Part shown: positions 23,101-34,889 of the stretch, in pieces
Position numbering within the stretch: the stretch's first letter is position 1
How the letters are laid out: each line of letters opens with the position of its first letter
From: Amia ocellicauda
Lineage: Eukaryota > Chordata > Actinopteri > Amiiformes > Amiidae
Direction of reading: 5' to 3'
DNA: 64,000 nt
Assembly (NCBI RefSeq): GCF_036373705.1
Contig: NC_089869.1
Span: 14,519,676 to 14,583,675, forward strand
Made by a program: the position numbers and the translations under genes
The notes under the pieces: generated by a model
Databases searched by the model: none
Seen by the model: the letters and a program-made list of their open reading frames with translations, nothing else
Told to the model about the DNA's origin: nothing

Positions 23101-24030
23101 ATGCAAATGTATTTTCTAAATGTTTATTGTGCATTTTTCTGTGTGAAGGTCATGAAGCTCCGTTAGGGGGCATTATTTCCCACTGTTCAACTGAATTTTT
23201 GTATTGGGTGGAGGAATATTTTATTTCAATCTTAATTGATCTCTTGGGAGTATTTATTTAGTATTTGTTAATACAGGTTGTACCCTGTTTTATGAGGGAT
23301 AATTGTTTCTAAGGAACTGTTGAATATATCACTATACGATCACAATGTAAATTGAGTCTCACTGCTGTGGTTTTGCCAAGTGAGAAACATTTCCCTGAAC
23401 CCTGTATATATTATTATTTTCCCAGAATAAATATTTCTCCCAGACTGCGAGTGTGGTTTATCTAAGGTTTATCTGAGGTATTTCTGAGGTTTTCTGACAG
23501 AGTTCTTAGTCTGTTTACATTGATTCCAGTGGCGCGGCGCTGCACTGCCTGGGGATCAGTGATCAGTGATCAGCGTTAGTCATTTATGTGGGATTTTTAT
23601 TTGTTTGTTTTAGTCCCAGTTACAAACATTTTACGATAAAACCGGAGATGGTTCAGATTGTTATTTTGCATAAAAATAAACATACTAAATGCCAAAACAT
23701 CTAAGTCCATCCACATGCTTTACGTTGCAAATCTCCATTGTATCTGCAATGCAGCATCCATATGGGCTCATATAGACTTGTTTTCGGGAAACACCATCCC
23801 ATTTCCTTTTAAACACGTCTTGTACTTAGTTGGCCAATCATACACATACACAGCAAGACATACAGGTGTCTCTGATCTCTGATCTGCACAAATCACATGT
23901 CTTAACCCATCCCCCCACAGGGTTGCTGCCGGGTCAATTCTACACTGCGTTTTTATTTAAAATGTCAATTCCACACAATCAAAAGTTATGTTGATCTGAA
24001 ACTGCTGATAAATGTTTGCGTATTGCTTAA
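23101..24030. other. No gene recognised
   Basis: AT-rich sequence with short frames only. It includes a small run of TCTGAGGT/TTTATCTAAGG-like words near 23460 and a triplicated GATCAGT near 23560. Nothing protein-like was seen. Confidence 0.5.
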
Positions 24031-24034
24031 TATA

Positions 24035-24520
24035 ATATATAATATATGGAGGGAGTGATGGAGGTCTTGAGGTTCAAGACTGTGGATACAGACAAAGTTT
24101 TGCAGGCTGCTGCCAAGCTTGTGGACCCCAGGCAGTTGCCCACAAAATAAGGAGATCTTGCAGCCTATGGAAAGGACCATCTCAGAGCAGTGACCAAACA
24201 CTTGAAATAGGTCCTGGGCTACATAAGCTGCAACATCAATGCAGCCCGGCACCAAGAGTGGCCTAATGCTAAGGTCCTGATTGAGGTGCTGCCCCAGTCC
24301 CAACAGTCCAAGTCATGGGGGGTTTCTTCAAAGAGAGGAACACAAAATTTAAGAACCTCTTGATGGTCATCGAGGTCATCCTGATTCTGCCAATGTCCAC
24401 TGCCACTGTGGAGAGAGGCTTCAGTGCAATGAAGCGAATTAAGACAGATGGGAGAAGCAACCTCACAGTAGACCATGCTCATAAAAATGCTATTTGTGAG
24501 CATACAGGGGCCTCGTAATA
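24035..24520 (+). pseudogene. hAT transposase C-terminal fragment, ZNF862-like
   Basis: The plus strand encodes VLQAAAKLVDPRQLPTK and NINAARHQEWPNAKVL, then in the frame 24315-24518 KNLLMVIEVILILPMSTATV and ERGFSAMKRIKTDGRS. The last is the hAT dimerisation domain with the diagnostic ...ERGFSxMxRIKTxxR pattern. An in-frame stop (after LPTK) and a frameshift separate the pieces. It corresponds to the C-terminal third of transposases of the type that gave rise to ZNF862-like genes. No terminal repeats were identified. Confidence 0.8.
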
Positions 24521-24689
24521 CAGGTTAATGTTGGACCCTGTTGTAGATTGTGTTGGACTTTTCCACAACAACAGAATTTGTTAGTCCTTGTACATTTTGG
24601 GAAATTTGGAGAGAAGAGGAAGTGGTTCTTGCATGCTGTCCTAGATGAGGTCATTTTCAACTAAACCGAAATAGAAAAACAGGCCAACA

Positions 24690-25128
24690 CAGGCAGACCT
24701 GGCTGGCCAGGGAGAACAGGCTCTGTGGTCACTGTGATGCCGGAGAGGTCAAGACAGAGATGCACTTTCTCCTGACTCGTGAAACATATTCCCAAACAAG
24801 GGCCAATTTTATTAATATAAGTCCGAAAATCTGTCAGTTGTGCTGGGAGAGGGACACACAGACCCACTGGCTGCTCAATATGTGTCCAGCTGTCAAAGCC
24901 TGAGGGATAGTGCACAGTGTATGGACACCATGCCTGCTAGAGGGAGAAGTGGAAGGGAACTTGTTCTGTTTATAATTGTGTTGTATGAGGGCGGCGGGTC
25001 AGGGTGGTACATATATGTATTTTCTGTATTGTTTAAATATTGTTATATTGCTTGTTATAATTTGTATAACGCTTTGGCAATACCAATGTACTATCGTCAT
25101 GCCAATAAAGTGAATTGAATTGAATTGA
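24690..25128 (+). mobile_element. LINE 3' end with TTGAA-repeat tail
   Basis: The plus strand holds a decayed version of the cysteine/histidine region at the end of a LINE polyprotein (a GRPGWPGRTG...CSHC...E-HFLL-like block near 24.70-24.78 kb), then LAAQYVSSCQSLRDS. A non-coding tail follows with CATGCCAATAAAGTGAATTG and three GAATT repeats ending near 25128. This architecture, a C-terminal zinc-binding motif followed by ATGCCAATAAAG and a (TTGAA)n tail, marks the 3' end of a common fish non-LTR element. The clade is uncertain. Confidence 0.75.
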
Positions 25129-25259
25129 AGCCAGTGAAGTACAGGTGAATTGAATCTGGTACAGCTTGGAATCCTGGGATGTGTGAGAATTCAAGACAAG
25201 GCATGAATGGTGGAAAATCCTGCACTTTCTGATGAACTGTTTTGCTGGCTGTCCACCAT

Positions 25260-26310
25260 GCATGTAGTTAGACAGTTCTTCTTCAGCAAAATGGTAAGCC
25301 TGGTCAAAAAACACCACTTTTTCCTTCTTCTTTGAAAATTGTAGGTCACCATGAAAGTCAAAAGTGTGAAAATGCCTCTAGCTTCAGCACTTTGTTGGCA
25401 GCAAAGCTGATCTGCAGGTCTTCCAGGTAGTGAAATGCTTTCATTGTCAAAGGCCTGTTGTTTTCAAACAGGTTGCAAAGCTGCAGAAGTGCTTTTGACT
25501 TTTCTTTGATAATGTTGAGCTGCAGCTAGTGAAATGTCTTATCCTGAGTCATTTGATACAGGTTCTCCAGAGAGTTAGGGCACATATGCCTACTCTCTTC
25601 CATTTCTGCCTCAAAAAAGGCCTTGTAGAAAGGAAAGTGCTCAGCATGGTAAGCTGCATCAATGTACCATGAGTTCCACTGAGTGCCACAGGGGTTTGAA
25701 GCCATGTTTGCTGTTGTGAGATGGCTGAGGTACCTTCGCTTCTTTCCACCAGCCATGTGGAAAACCTGCAAGAATAATCTCATGAACTTGTTTAAATCTT
25801 CAAGTGGTTTTCTGAAGGATTCCCCAACAACATTAATAAACTGTGCAAGGCAGGTAATGTGTACAGAGAAAGAGAGAGCACCTAGAGTTGTATGCAGCGT
25901 TGTCAGTGTCCACTGAAATCACATTCTAATTATTAACTCCAAAGATTAGTACTAGATAATTGACCGCAGCAATTGACATTTTTCAAGGAAGACATAGCTT
26001 CTCAATTTTCCAGACTCATCCTTGACCAGTGGTGAGACAATTATGTTAAGGACACAACATCCCTCTATATTGGGGGACTCATCAAAAATCACAGACACTG
26101 GTTTGTCACAAATTAGTTATTTGATGGTTTATTTTTCTACTGCATAGACTTCAGGCAAGTATTTCTCTTGCAGCTGGTGTCAGTCAGAAATTGATCCTCC
26201 ATTAAAAACTCTGGTTCTCAAGAAAGCCTTTATGATTGGGTGGTCAGTTCTGGACAGTGGTGTGTTAGTTGCAGTACATACCCTGACCCATTCACTTCAA
26301 ATGCATACAA
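25260..26310 (-). pseudogene. hAT transposase relic
   Basis: Read on the minus strand, the region near 26.2-25.95 kb gives HPIIKAFLRTRVFNGGSIS, LQEKYLPEVYAVEK and DKPVSVIFDESPNIEG (the DES/DET catalytic region). The frame 25783-25526 gives KKRRYLSHLTTANMASNPCG, TQWNSWYIDAAYHAEHFPFY and KAFFEAEMEE, then PLTMKAFHYLEDLQISFAAN. This order matches a hAT transposase. Several stops show that it is dead. It lies opposite in orientation to the hAT remnant at 24.0-24.5 kb, so the two are probably separate elements. Confidence 0.75.
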
Positions 26311-26654
26311 ATACATCAACTATAGATGCATGAACATACAGATAACATTACTGTACAAGAAAAACTTGATATATAATTGTCTATATATAAAAAAAGAAAC
26401 ATTTATTGTTGAAATCTAAATAAATGCCTTTTATAAACAATCTATAGTTTTAATATTTCTCTGATACATGTATTGTGGCAAACATTATATTAGTAAAAGC
26501 TGGTATAAATTTAGATAATTTTAATTAGACTTTAATGTAGTAATTATAATGAAAATGTCAATTTGTACAGATTTGTAACTTTTTGCACGTCATACTGGTA
26601 ACTTCTTGCGAGTTGTACTCATATTTTTGATTTATACATTTTTGCAATTTGTGC

Positions 26655-27351
26655 TAGAGCCCAACCGATAAGTTTTTTGGGTCAGATATGGATAATTGGT
26701 GTAAGGAATTTTATATAACATTCTACTAAGTGCAACATTTTCTGATTACCGATATATCTGCCGATATTTTACTTTTTTAGCACCTAAAACTGACATTTTC
26801 TATCGTGGATCCCTCAAATTTGGCTCTCAGAACAGAAGGCAGGATTTTCACATTTGAACAATACACTTTGTTAACATTAATTTGCATCATAAATACCAAC
26901 CACAAATCAAAAGGGATTTCATTGCAATAGAATATGGTAATCATGACTGAAAAAAAAAACCACTTACCTAAACCATGCATACTCGAATGTAGCACAGCTT
27001 TAAAAAATACTTTCCATCGGTTTAGAGTGTTTCAGTAAAACACGTTTATAAGCCCTATGTTTTTCAATGAGTGTATTTCTGTTTCACTGCTATGTTCAGT
27101 AGTGTGTCAGAAGCTTCCAGCAGAAAACCCAAACAATATGTTAAAAAAAGCATCAGTAAATAAGTATAATAACAATAGTTCTGTCTGAATTCTGACGAAG
27201 GATTTTATGATAATTAGAAAAAATATTTATCCAAAAGTCTGAGAAAATGTATTGGTGCATTATTGGTCGAATATGTGCCGATCCTGGTATTTCTGTAAAA
27301 GGTCTATATCGGCCGTTAATATCGGAGCTCCGATATATCTGCCAGGCCCTA
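26655..27351. mobile_element. Non-autonomous hAT element with ATATCGGC words
   Basis: The left end is TAGAGCCCAACCGATA and the right end ...TATATCTGCCAGGCCCTA, an imperfect inverted repeat. Flanking octamers ATTTGTGC (26647-26654) and ATTTGTAC (27352-27359) match at seven of eight positions, as expected for hAT. Near both ends there are repeated CCGATATATCTGCCGATAT or TATCGGCC words. The interior of about 700 bp has no transposase-like frame. Confidence 0.85.
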
Positions 27352-29164
27352 ATTTGTACTCATAGTTTTAATTTGTATCTGTAATTACAAGTACAAATTA
27401 TTTTGTACGCATACAAATCTTTTTGACAGTAATCTCCCCTGTCTATGGTCATACTCTTTTTGAGTTGTACTCGTATGTTTTTAGGTATAAACATCTTTTT
27501 GACAATAATCTCCCTTTATAATTATTGTTTAAATTATTTTTATTCTTGCCTCCTTGGTGCTCATTTGCTTGAGGGGACTTTAGTGGGGAAACTAATCTTA
27601 ATTCTTGGGAGCTGAATCTTTTTTTGTATCTTGCCCCTGGTTCATTAAAGAGGTGGCATGGTTATATTTTATAAGAATCTATTCAAACTTGAGGATATGT
27701 GAAAAGGCCGCTATGTGTTGTTTGGATAAGCCTACGGATCGATGAAGCGTTAAGGCCTCCTGGGATCAGGCAGGTCGCAATTTAGCAGTTTCTTAAAACA
27801 TAGTTTGTTGTCACTGTTGGAGCGCACCACTAATTGCCTGAGATTGTGATTTTTTTAGACATTTTGAGAATTGTCTAGGCTTTCCACATTCTGGGTTAAG
27901 CAACACGTTAACAATCAGAGCCAGGCTTTCATCAGCCAACATGAAAGCATTAAATCCGGGACGCACCAGTGTGTAGTGTCACGTAGCTTCTAGTGCCACA
28001 CCAATGTATCTCTAAGCGCCAATCCCCTTTCCCGATAAAAAAGCAGAGATCACATTTTGCACAAGTGTGCCTGGGTCCAAAGATGTTAAAAATTGCAATG
28101 CACTCTGGTGTGTCCTGGACACAGTAGATCTTCAATTGTAGCCAGAAATTAATCAACATATACATCATCCACCTGTAATATTACAGACAGGTTGCTACTG
28201 TTGCCGTCTGACCTGTTCAATCGTATTTTGTAAGGCCTCGTGTATATTGACAAATATCTTGGTGTAGTTGTCACGATTGAAAAGTTCTGCAAAGTGCTGT
28301 ATCAGTTCAAAACTATTATAATCACAGACCACATTGCTCATATTTAAACACCTCCCTCAACACACCTGTTCTGACTATTGACTTCCTCTGACCTAACCTC
28401 GTGGCGATTGGATCAGTACTGTTCTTTCCCTCACCACCATTTTGCCTGTAAACCTCTAAAAGCCCTCAAAGACATCACCACAGTCAATGGCAAGGTCGTA
28501 ATTTCAGCTTCAGCAGCCATACTGAGCTCGAATCGAATCACTTATAATATCGGCTCGCTCTCCAAAAAGGTTTCCCATCAGTCTGAAAATCATAATACTT
28601 AATACATAGTCTCAATCTTTAAGGCTGATGACTATAGACACTTAAGTTAAAACAAGGTGTGAATAGCTGTAAGTTGGAATGTGAAACATTAGTCATTAGT
28701 CAATATGAGTAATTTCAAATAAATGTATCAATAAATATTAATATTCATACAAAACTAACTATATCCATAGGGTATAATAGGTGTAGAAATCCTAAATAAA
28801 GCAGAATAAGCATGTAAATGAAACATAATAGTAATAACTAACAATTACAATAATAAATTATTGTATAATAAACATTATACATACAACTGGGGTTAATAAT
28901 AGTAGTAAACATTTAAATATAATACATAAAACAAATTAAATCAAGTTTCATTAGCTTAATAGAACACATACATAAATCCATTCTCATAATAAACATATAA
29001 AATATGATATGAAATAATATAATTATGAGTATAATTATAAATAAAACTAAACCATAATTTGAATAAATAAATGTAATACATCCACATGTATAATCAAACA
29101 TAAAGCATAATATAGTGCTATTAAATAAATAATTTACTATTTAATAAATAGTAAATTAACGTAT

Positions 29165-29320
29165 CATCATACTAATGTTTAATAAGCATTATAGATACTA
29201 ATTATATAAATTAAATATAACTATAATGATAATACATAAATAAATACACCATAATTCATATATATTTTTATCAGCAACTTCTTAAGAAGTGCACGGTGAC
29301 TAATAATCACTTGATGCTTC

Positions 29321-29367
<47 letters not shown>

Positions 29368-29580
29368 CACTTTAAAAATTATAACATGCTATATTAAATA
29401 AATAAAACAATAATAATCAACTGAAACATCAGTCTGATCATTATTATCATCATAATAATGTGTAATAAGCATTACAGATAATAATGATATATTAAATATA
29501 ACTAATGATACAAAAATATTATAATGAGGTTTGATAAATAAATAAATACATCGTAATTCATAAACATTTTTAAATATATA
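29165..29580. repeat. Diverged AT-rich tandem duplication
   Basis: A block containing TTTAATAAGCATTATAGATA, then TTAAATATAACTA, then ATAAATAAATACA and AATTCAT..ATTTTTA at 29.17-29.27 kb recurs in the same order at 29.46-29.58 kb, an offset of about 285 bp. A TA microsatellite (29324-29362) lies between them. A further weaker copy may begin near 28.85 kb. This looks like a decayed local duplication or minisatellite. Confidence 0.5.
29324..29362. repeat. (TA)n microsatellite
   Basis: About nineteen uninterrupted TA dinucleotides. Confidence 0.95.
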
Positions 29581-32500
29581 TTAGCAAATTATTAAACACT
29601 TTATTCTTCATATTCTTCAAGTATAACATGCTACATATGTGTGTATAAATATATAATTTAAAAATATTATATAATTATAGTCTACATTATCAATGCAGTG
29701 TCAGTTTAAAACTAATATCTTACTCGTTAACACATTTGCGTGTCTAAGTCATATTTTAACTTCCGGGGCATTTTACAGGTTTTTCAAAATGCAGTAATAG
29801 GAGATTTATTAGATTTTTAAACTGTATAAATTAGGTATTCATTATTTTTCAAACCACCCAAAGCAAGGCATTTATAATACAAGGCTGTATTGCGCAAACT
29901 AGATCTTTATTATATTATACGCCTAATGCTGCCGTTTTCGTCTTTTCAAAATAAAACAGAAAAACGTCCCGCATTGTTGGGATGAAGAGCGCAGGACGTG
30001 TGTTGAGTTGTGTGTGTAGTACCTGCACACACTGCTGCACAGTAGTGTTATTTAAAAATAAAATCCCTTAAAATAACTGGCGTTGTTAAAAATGGGTAAA
30101 CGTTTTCTATGTGAAAACCTAAGTTTATAAAAGCTGGCTTTCCAGAGAAAGATTGGAAAAAAAAACTAACAAACATTTTGAACTGCTGTAAAATAGTTTC
30201 CTTTTATCAGTAAAATGTGGCATTTTGAACTTTGTATTGCAAACCCATTGAGTTTAAATGTATTTACAAATGTGTAAATACAACATTTATTCTACCACTC
30301 AAACTCAAACTTGTATGGAAATTAAACTTGTGTAAATGTTGCTTTTTTGTTTTTCAACAGTTACTTTACATGGCCGTAAAGAAAATTAAAGGCATACAGT
30401 GAACCAACATAATACAGCATACACTAATATACACATTTTAGTAAACAATGTCAAGAAGGAAGCTGTTGTTTGATGTAGGCACCGTTCTTTGTTCATGGCC
30501 AGGATCGCTTGATCATGGAATTGTTGATGTGTCATGATGCAAAATCGCACAATCAGTCATGAACATTCAAATGGTTTTTTTTTTGGTTTTTTTTTAATGG
30601 CCCATTGAAAATAAAGAATTCAAAGCGCATTAGTGTAGGTGGATATTTTGGGATAATTCTGGTGTCACGTGGTTTGTGGGTTTCAGGTGTGGAATTCAAA
30701 AGGGACTTTTTCCAAAAAATAAATACTGGATGAAAACTGCATAAGATAAACCAAGAAATGCTTTCTAGTGAACAGCAGTGCATACAGGAAGTCTATGCCC
30801 CCTTGATCTGTTTTCAAATTTTGTTGTGCAGCAGTTTCAGTCATTTAACTGAGGACTTGTTCCACTTCGCTACAGAACACACTTAAGGAGAATAAATGTT
30901 TTATTGTGAAAAACATATATTAAAAATACTAAACTGAAGTATCACAATTTCAGGCTTTGTCATGTGTTTTCAAGTGTGCAAACTTGGTGTGTGATTTTGA
31001 ATGCGATTGGTGACACCTGAAAAAATCTCTTGTTGAAACTGGAAGTCCTCAACTAGTGGGAGCTGCCCCTTCCAAGGGCATTCTATAAACAAAACCACTA
31101 CACTCCTAAATGTTAAAATATATTTTTTTAAAGTTTAAAAAATACTTCTCTGGTGTCATGTTGTCACATCGCACATCCCCAGTTCGCCTCCAGAGACCGA
31201 CATCTCCGACATTGCACAGCACCACATGCATTTCATGTTCCTGCCCTCGTCTCTCATTGGCTCAGCTCTCCAAGCCACAGGTGCCTGTGTGGTGGCATAC
31301 TGCTAGGCAGTGAAATATAGTCCAACTACGCCAGCACAGGAGTTACCCGTACAATTAACTTATTAAAAGCCTTATTTTTTAATACCAGAGTCAGACTCGC
31401 TATACCTCAATTGGGGAGTTCCACCACTAGGGTCCGCCATTTGTCAGAATAGACACCACACAAAATACACACAAACCATTTCACAAAAGTTTAAAAGAAT
31501 TCCACAATCAAATACGAACAGTTTAAAACAAACTTTAGTGCCACCATCTGGAAGACACAGGCACAGACACTTGTTTCCCACAATTGAATTACATCAGATG
31601 TGAGACTCCAATTACTACCCCTCCTACAAATGTGTGCGCGAGAGCCAAACCCTATGTCCCCAAGCACTTGTTACCACACTTGCAGGTATAAAACTTCTCC
31701 CCCCTCCGCCCAGTACAACAGCCTCAAACAGTTTCCCCGCTGCCTCGGGTTCAGCACTCATGCCTGTTGTAATGCAACTGGGCTCAAACTAAAATGAAGA
31801 GGAAAGAGATTAAAATGCTCCAACAGGCAGCCCCGTTAAAAGCAACAAAGAGGGCACATTCCAAATCAGACTAAAATGATTAAAAGTTATTGTCTAAAAG
31901 TGCGGATACAATAAAATAATAAAAATGCTAAAAGGGACAATAAGAAATACAGTAGAGTATAAAACAGACAAAAACAGCTTCTCTCTCGTATTCCCCTTCC
32001 TCTGCTGGTGTTGGCTTCTCTGTACTGTTTGGTCCGTGATCTCTCCCTTCCGCCGACCCTCCTGGTTACATCAGTTTCCTGGCTGTCTTTCTCTGCGGAC
32101 TCTGGGTCTCTCAGTCGCCACTCCAGTCCTACAGGATCCATCTCTCGTTCTGCAGCTCTGTCTTTCAGTTCGGTCTTTCTCCCTCTCGTTCTGTGGGATT
32201 CTGTCTTCCCCTGTTCTCTCTCCCCCCATTGTGCCAACTCCCTCCCCCTCTTAACCTGCTCAGGACTTTTCAAATCATAAAGCTTAAAGTGGGTGTCTTC
32301 CTGTTACCCAATGTGCGCGCTGCAATTTAAATGGATGAATTAGTGCACGTGAAGTACAACAATTAAATAAGTGAAAGATAATCCAAACAAATCAATAAAG
32401 TGAGTGCTCAAATAACATATATAATAAGACCACATAAACAAATGCAGGACAAAATAAAGTGTAGAAAAAAAAGAAAATAAATAAAAGAAGCATTAATTGC

Positions 32501-32889
32501 ACCACAAGCACATTAGTCACCTTGTGACACCTGCTTACCTCAGCCATGAGTATTTAGACCCCTCTGTTCCCTCAGCTCCTCGCAAAGTTTTGACTGCACT
32601 CCTGTGACAATTCTGAGACTTTTTCCCTACGTCTGATCTCTTGTGTTTTCGACTTCCGCTTGTACTTTATTTGACTAATCTTGGGTTCCCTGTACTGACT
32701 TGTCCACCTGCCTATTTGGAAACTACGACTCTGGGACTCCCTCTTGTACCTTTGTCATTTTCTATCCTTTACTATCTGCTTAGACCCTTGGGCTTTGAAG
32801 GGCTTCTTTATAGGACTCTTGAGATTTTAATCTGGCCTCCTCCTCTCTCTCGCTGCAATGATCACTGCGGTCAAATCACAATCAGTCTC

Positions 32890-33169
32890 ACCTGCATTAC
32901 TTGTAAAATGTTGGAAAAAAATATTAGACAGAAAATAGAGGAGCATCTTAATGAAAACCATATTCTTGGAGATAGTCAACATGGGTTTAGACGAGGCAGA
33001 TCATGTCTTACTAATTTATTAGAATTTTTTGAACATGCAACTGTAGCTGTAGATCATGTGAAAGCATATGATATGATATACTTAGATTTCCAAAAAGCTT
33101 TTGATAAGGTTCCACACCAAAGACTGATCCTCAAATTGGAAGCTGTAGGCATTCAGGGTAATGTAAGTA
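32890..33169 (+). pseudogene. CR1/L2-type LINE reverse transcriptase fragment
   Basis: The frame (part of 32641-33192) encodes ISLTCITCKMLEKNIRQKI, then ENHILGDSQHGFRRGRSCL, TNLLEFFEHATVAVDHV and MIYLDFQKAFDKVPHQRLI. These are reverse-transcriptase blocks 1-3, with the YLDFxKAFDKVPH motif of CR1/L2/Rex-like LINEs. The 5' part is missing and the frame is interrupted at 33170 by a Tc1 element. The LINE resumes at 34760 in the same frame with WIMNWLMYRKQR, so the insertion split a reading frame that was still open here. Confidence 0.9.
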
Positions 33170-33376
33170 CAGTGAGGGAAAAAAGTATTTGATCCCCTGC
33201 TGATTTTGTACGTTTGCCCACTGACAAAGAAATGATCAGTCTATAATTTTAATGGTAGGTGTATTTTAACAGTGAGAGACAGAATAACAACAAAAAAATC
33301 CAGAAAAACGCATTTCAAAAAAGTTATAAATTGATTTGCATGTTAATGAGGGAAATAAGTATTTGACCCCTTCGAC

Positions 33377-34389
33377 TTAGTACTTGGTGGCAAAACCCTT
33401 GTTGGCAATCGCAGAGGTCAGATGTTTCTTGTAGTTGGCCACCAGGTTTGCACACATCTCAGGAGGGATTTTGTCCCACTCCTCTTTGCAGATCCTCTCC
33501 AAGTCATTAAGGTTTCGAGGCTGACGTTTGGCAACTCGAACCTTCAGCTCCATCCACAGATTTTCTATGGGATTAAGGTCTGGAGACTGGCTAGGCCACT
33601 CCAGGACCTTAATGTGCTTCTTCTTGAGCCACTCCTTTGTTGCCTTGGCTGTGTGTTTTGGGTCATTGTCATGCTGGAATACCCATCCACGATCCATTTT
33701 CAATGCCCTGGCTGAGGGAAGGAGGTTCTCACCCAAGATTTGACGGTACATGGCCCCGTCCATCGTCCCTTTGATGCGGTGCAGTTGTCCTGTCCCCTTA
33801 GCAGAAAAACACCCCCAAAGCATAATGTTTCCACCTCCATGTTTGATGGGGGGATGGTGTTCTTGGGGTCATTCCTCCTCCTCCAAACACGGCGAGTTGA
33901 GTTGATGCCACAGAGCTCGATTTTGATCTCATCTGATCACAACACTTTCACCCAGTTCTCCTCTGAATCATTCAGATGTTCACTGGCAAACTTCAGACAG
34001 GCCTGTACATGTGCTTTCTTGAGCAGGGGGACCTTGCGGGTGCTGCAGGATTTCAGTCCTTCACGGCGTAGTGTGTTACCAATTGTTTTCTTGGTGACTA
34101 TGGTCCCAGCTGCCTAGAGATCATTAACAAGATCCTCCCGTGTAGTTCTTGGCTGATTCCTCACCGTTCTCATGATCATTGAAACTGCACGAGGTGAGAT
34201 CTTGCATGGCGCCCCAGACCGAGGCAGACTGACAGTTATTTTGTGTTTCTTCCATTTGCGAATAATCGCACCAACTGTTGTCACCTTCTCACCAAGCTGC
34301 TTGGCGATGGTCTTGTAGCCCATTCCAGCCTTGTGTAGGTCTACAGTCTTGTCCCTGACATCCTTGGACAGCTCTTTGGTCTTGGCCAT
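33377..34389 (-). pseudogene. Tc1-like transposase pseudogene
   Basis: Translation on the minus strand starts [19 protein letters not shown] at 34389 with the paired helix-turn-helix region ([20 protein letters not shown]). It is cut by a stop after REDLVNDL near 34.11 kb and by another where the WSDE tryptophan codon is expected (KVL-stop-SDE near 33.94 kb), and the frame shifts before 33823. The C-terminal frame 33823-33377 retains [13 protein letters not shown] and [16 protein letters not shown], the last two acidic catalytic positions, and ends GFATKY. All DDE blocks are recognisable but the copy is inactive. Confidence 0.92.
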
Positions 34390-34439
34390 GGTGGAGAGTT
34401 TGGAATCTGATTGATTGATTGCTTCTGTGGACAGGTGTC

Positions 34440-34526
34440 TTTTATACAGGTAACGAGCTGAGATTAGGAGCACTCCCTTTAAGAGAGTGCTCCTAATCTC
34501 AGCTCGTTACCTGTATAAAAGATACC
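34440..34526. repeat. Palindrome inside the Tc1 terminal region
   Basis: The sequence CTTTTATACAGGTAACGAGC...GGAGCACTCCC is followed after a few bases by its near-perfect reverse complement, ending in GTTACCTGTATAAAAG. It forms a hairpin with arms of nearly 40 bp, just upstream of the transposase start. TATAA-like words on both arms may be promoter remnants. I recall the same feature from other copies of this family, so it is probably part of the element and not a local accident. Confidence 0.85.
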
Positions 34527-34759
34527 TGTGAGCCAGAAATCTTGCTGATTGATAGGGGATCAAATACTTATTTCCCTCATTAACATGCAAATCAATTTAT
34601 AACTTTTTTGAAATGCGTTTTTTCTGGATTTTTTTGTTGTTATTCTGTCTCTCACTGTTAAAATACACCTACCATTAAAATTATAGGCTGATCATTTCTT
34701 TGTCAGTGGGCAAACGTACAAAATCAGCAGGGGATCAAATACTTTTTTCCCTCACTGTA

Positions 34760-34885
34760 GATGGATTATGAACTGGTTGATGTATAGGAAACAGAGGGAT
34801 CACTTTGTTATTAATGGACACCAAATGAGCACGATGGGTCAAATTGCCTCCTCTCTTTTGTATGTTCTTATGTTCTTTCTTACAA
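34760..34885 (+). mobile_element. Continuation and 3' end of the interrupted LINE
   Basis: Directly right of the Tc1 element the frame reads WIMNWLMYRKQR, the block that normally follows in this reverse transcriptase. It then jumps, by internal deletion, to the conserved 3' terminal region (GATGGGTCAAATTGCCTCC, then TATGTTCTTATGTTCTT), the typical tail of CR1-like LINEs in fishes. The two LINE halves flanking the Tc1 element are therefore one insertion. Confidence 0.85.
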
Positions 34886-34889
34886 TAAT

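Larger units (their letters stand above)
27360..32520. other. Intergenic, AT-rich, no gene recognised
   Basis: No convincing gene. Just after the hAT element, two copies of a CTTTTTGACA-TAATCTCCC block (about 27.42 and 27.50 kb) suggest an older repeat split by that insertion. The stretch 28.7-29.7 kb is extremely AT-rich and holds diverged tandem repeats. At 31.9-32.3 kb a CT-rich tract gives open frames on both strands that look like low complexity rather than coding sequence. Confidence 0.5.
33170..34757 (-). mobile_element. Tc1-like transposon inserted in a LINE
   Basis: The inverted terminal repeats begin CAGTGAGGGAAAAAAGTATT and extend with high identity for well over 150 bp at both ends. 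TA dinucleotides at 33168-33169 and 34758-34759 form the target duplication. The element is about 1.6 kb long, with one transposase gene on the minus strand. A second, partial copy of the same family lies at 36609-36963. Near 34.44-34.53 kb there is a further internal palindrome, listed separately. Confidence 0.96.

Noticed and set aside
31887..32280. Overlapping 90-128 codon frames on both strands as genes
   Set aside because: CT/GA-rich low-complexity tract opens frames on both strands at once; no motif and no splice context.
33422..34117. Plus-strand frames of 70-125 codons
   Set aside because: Antisense of the Tc1 transposase pseudogene on the minus strand.
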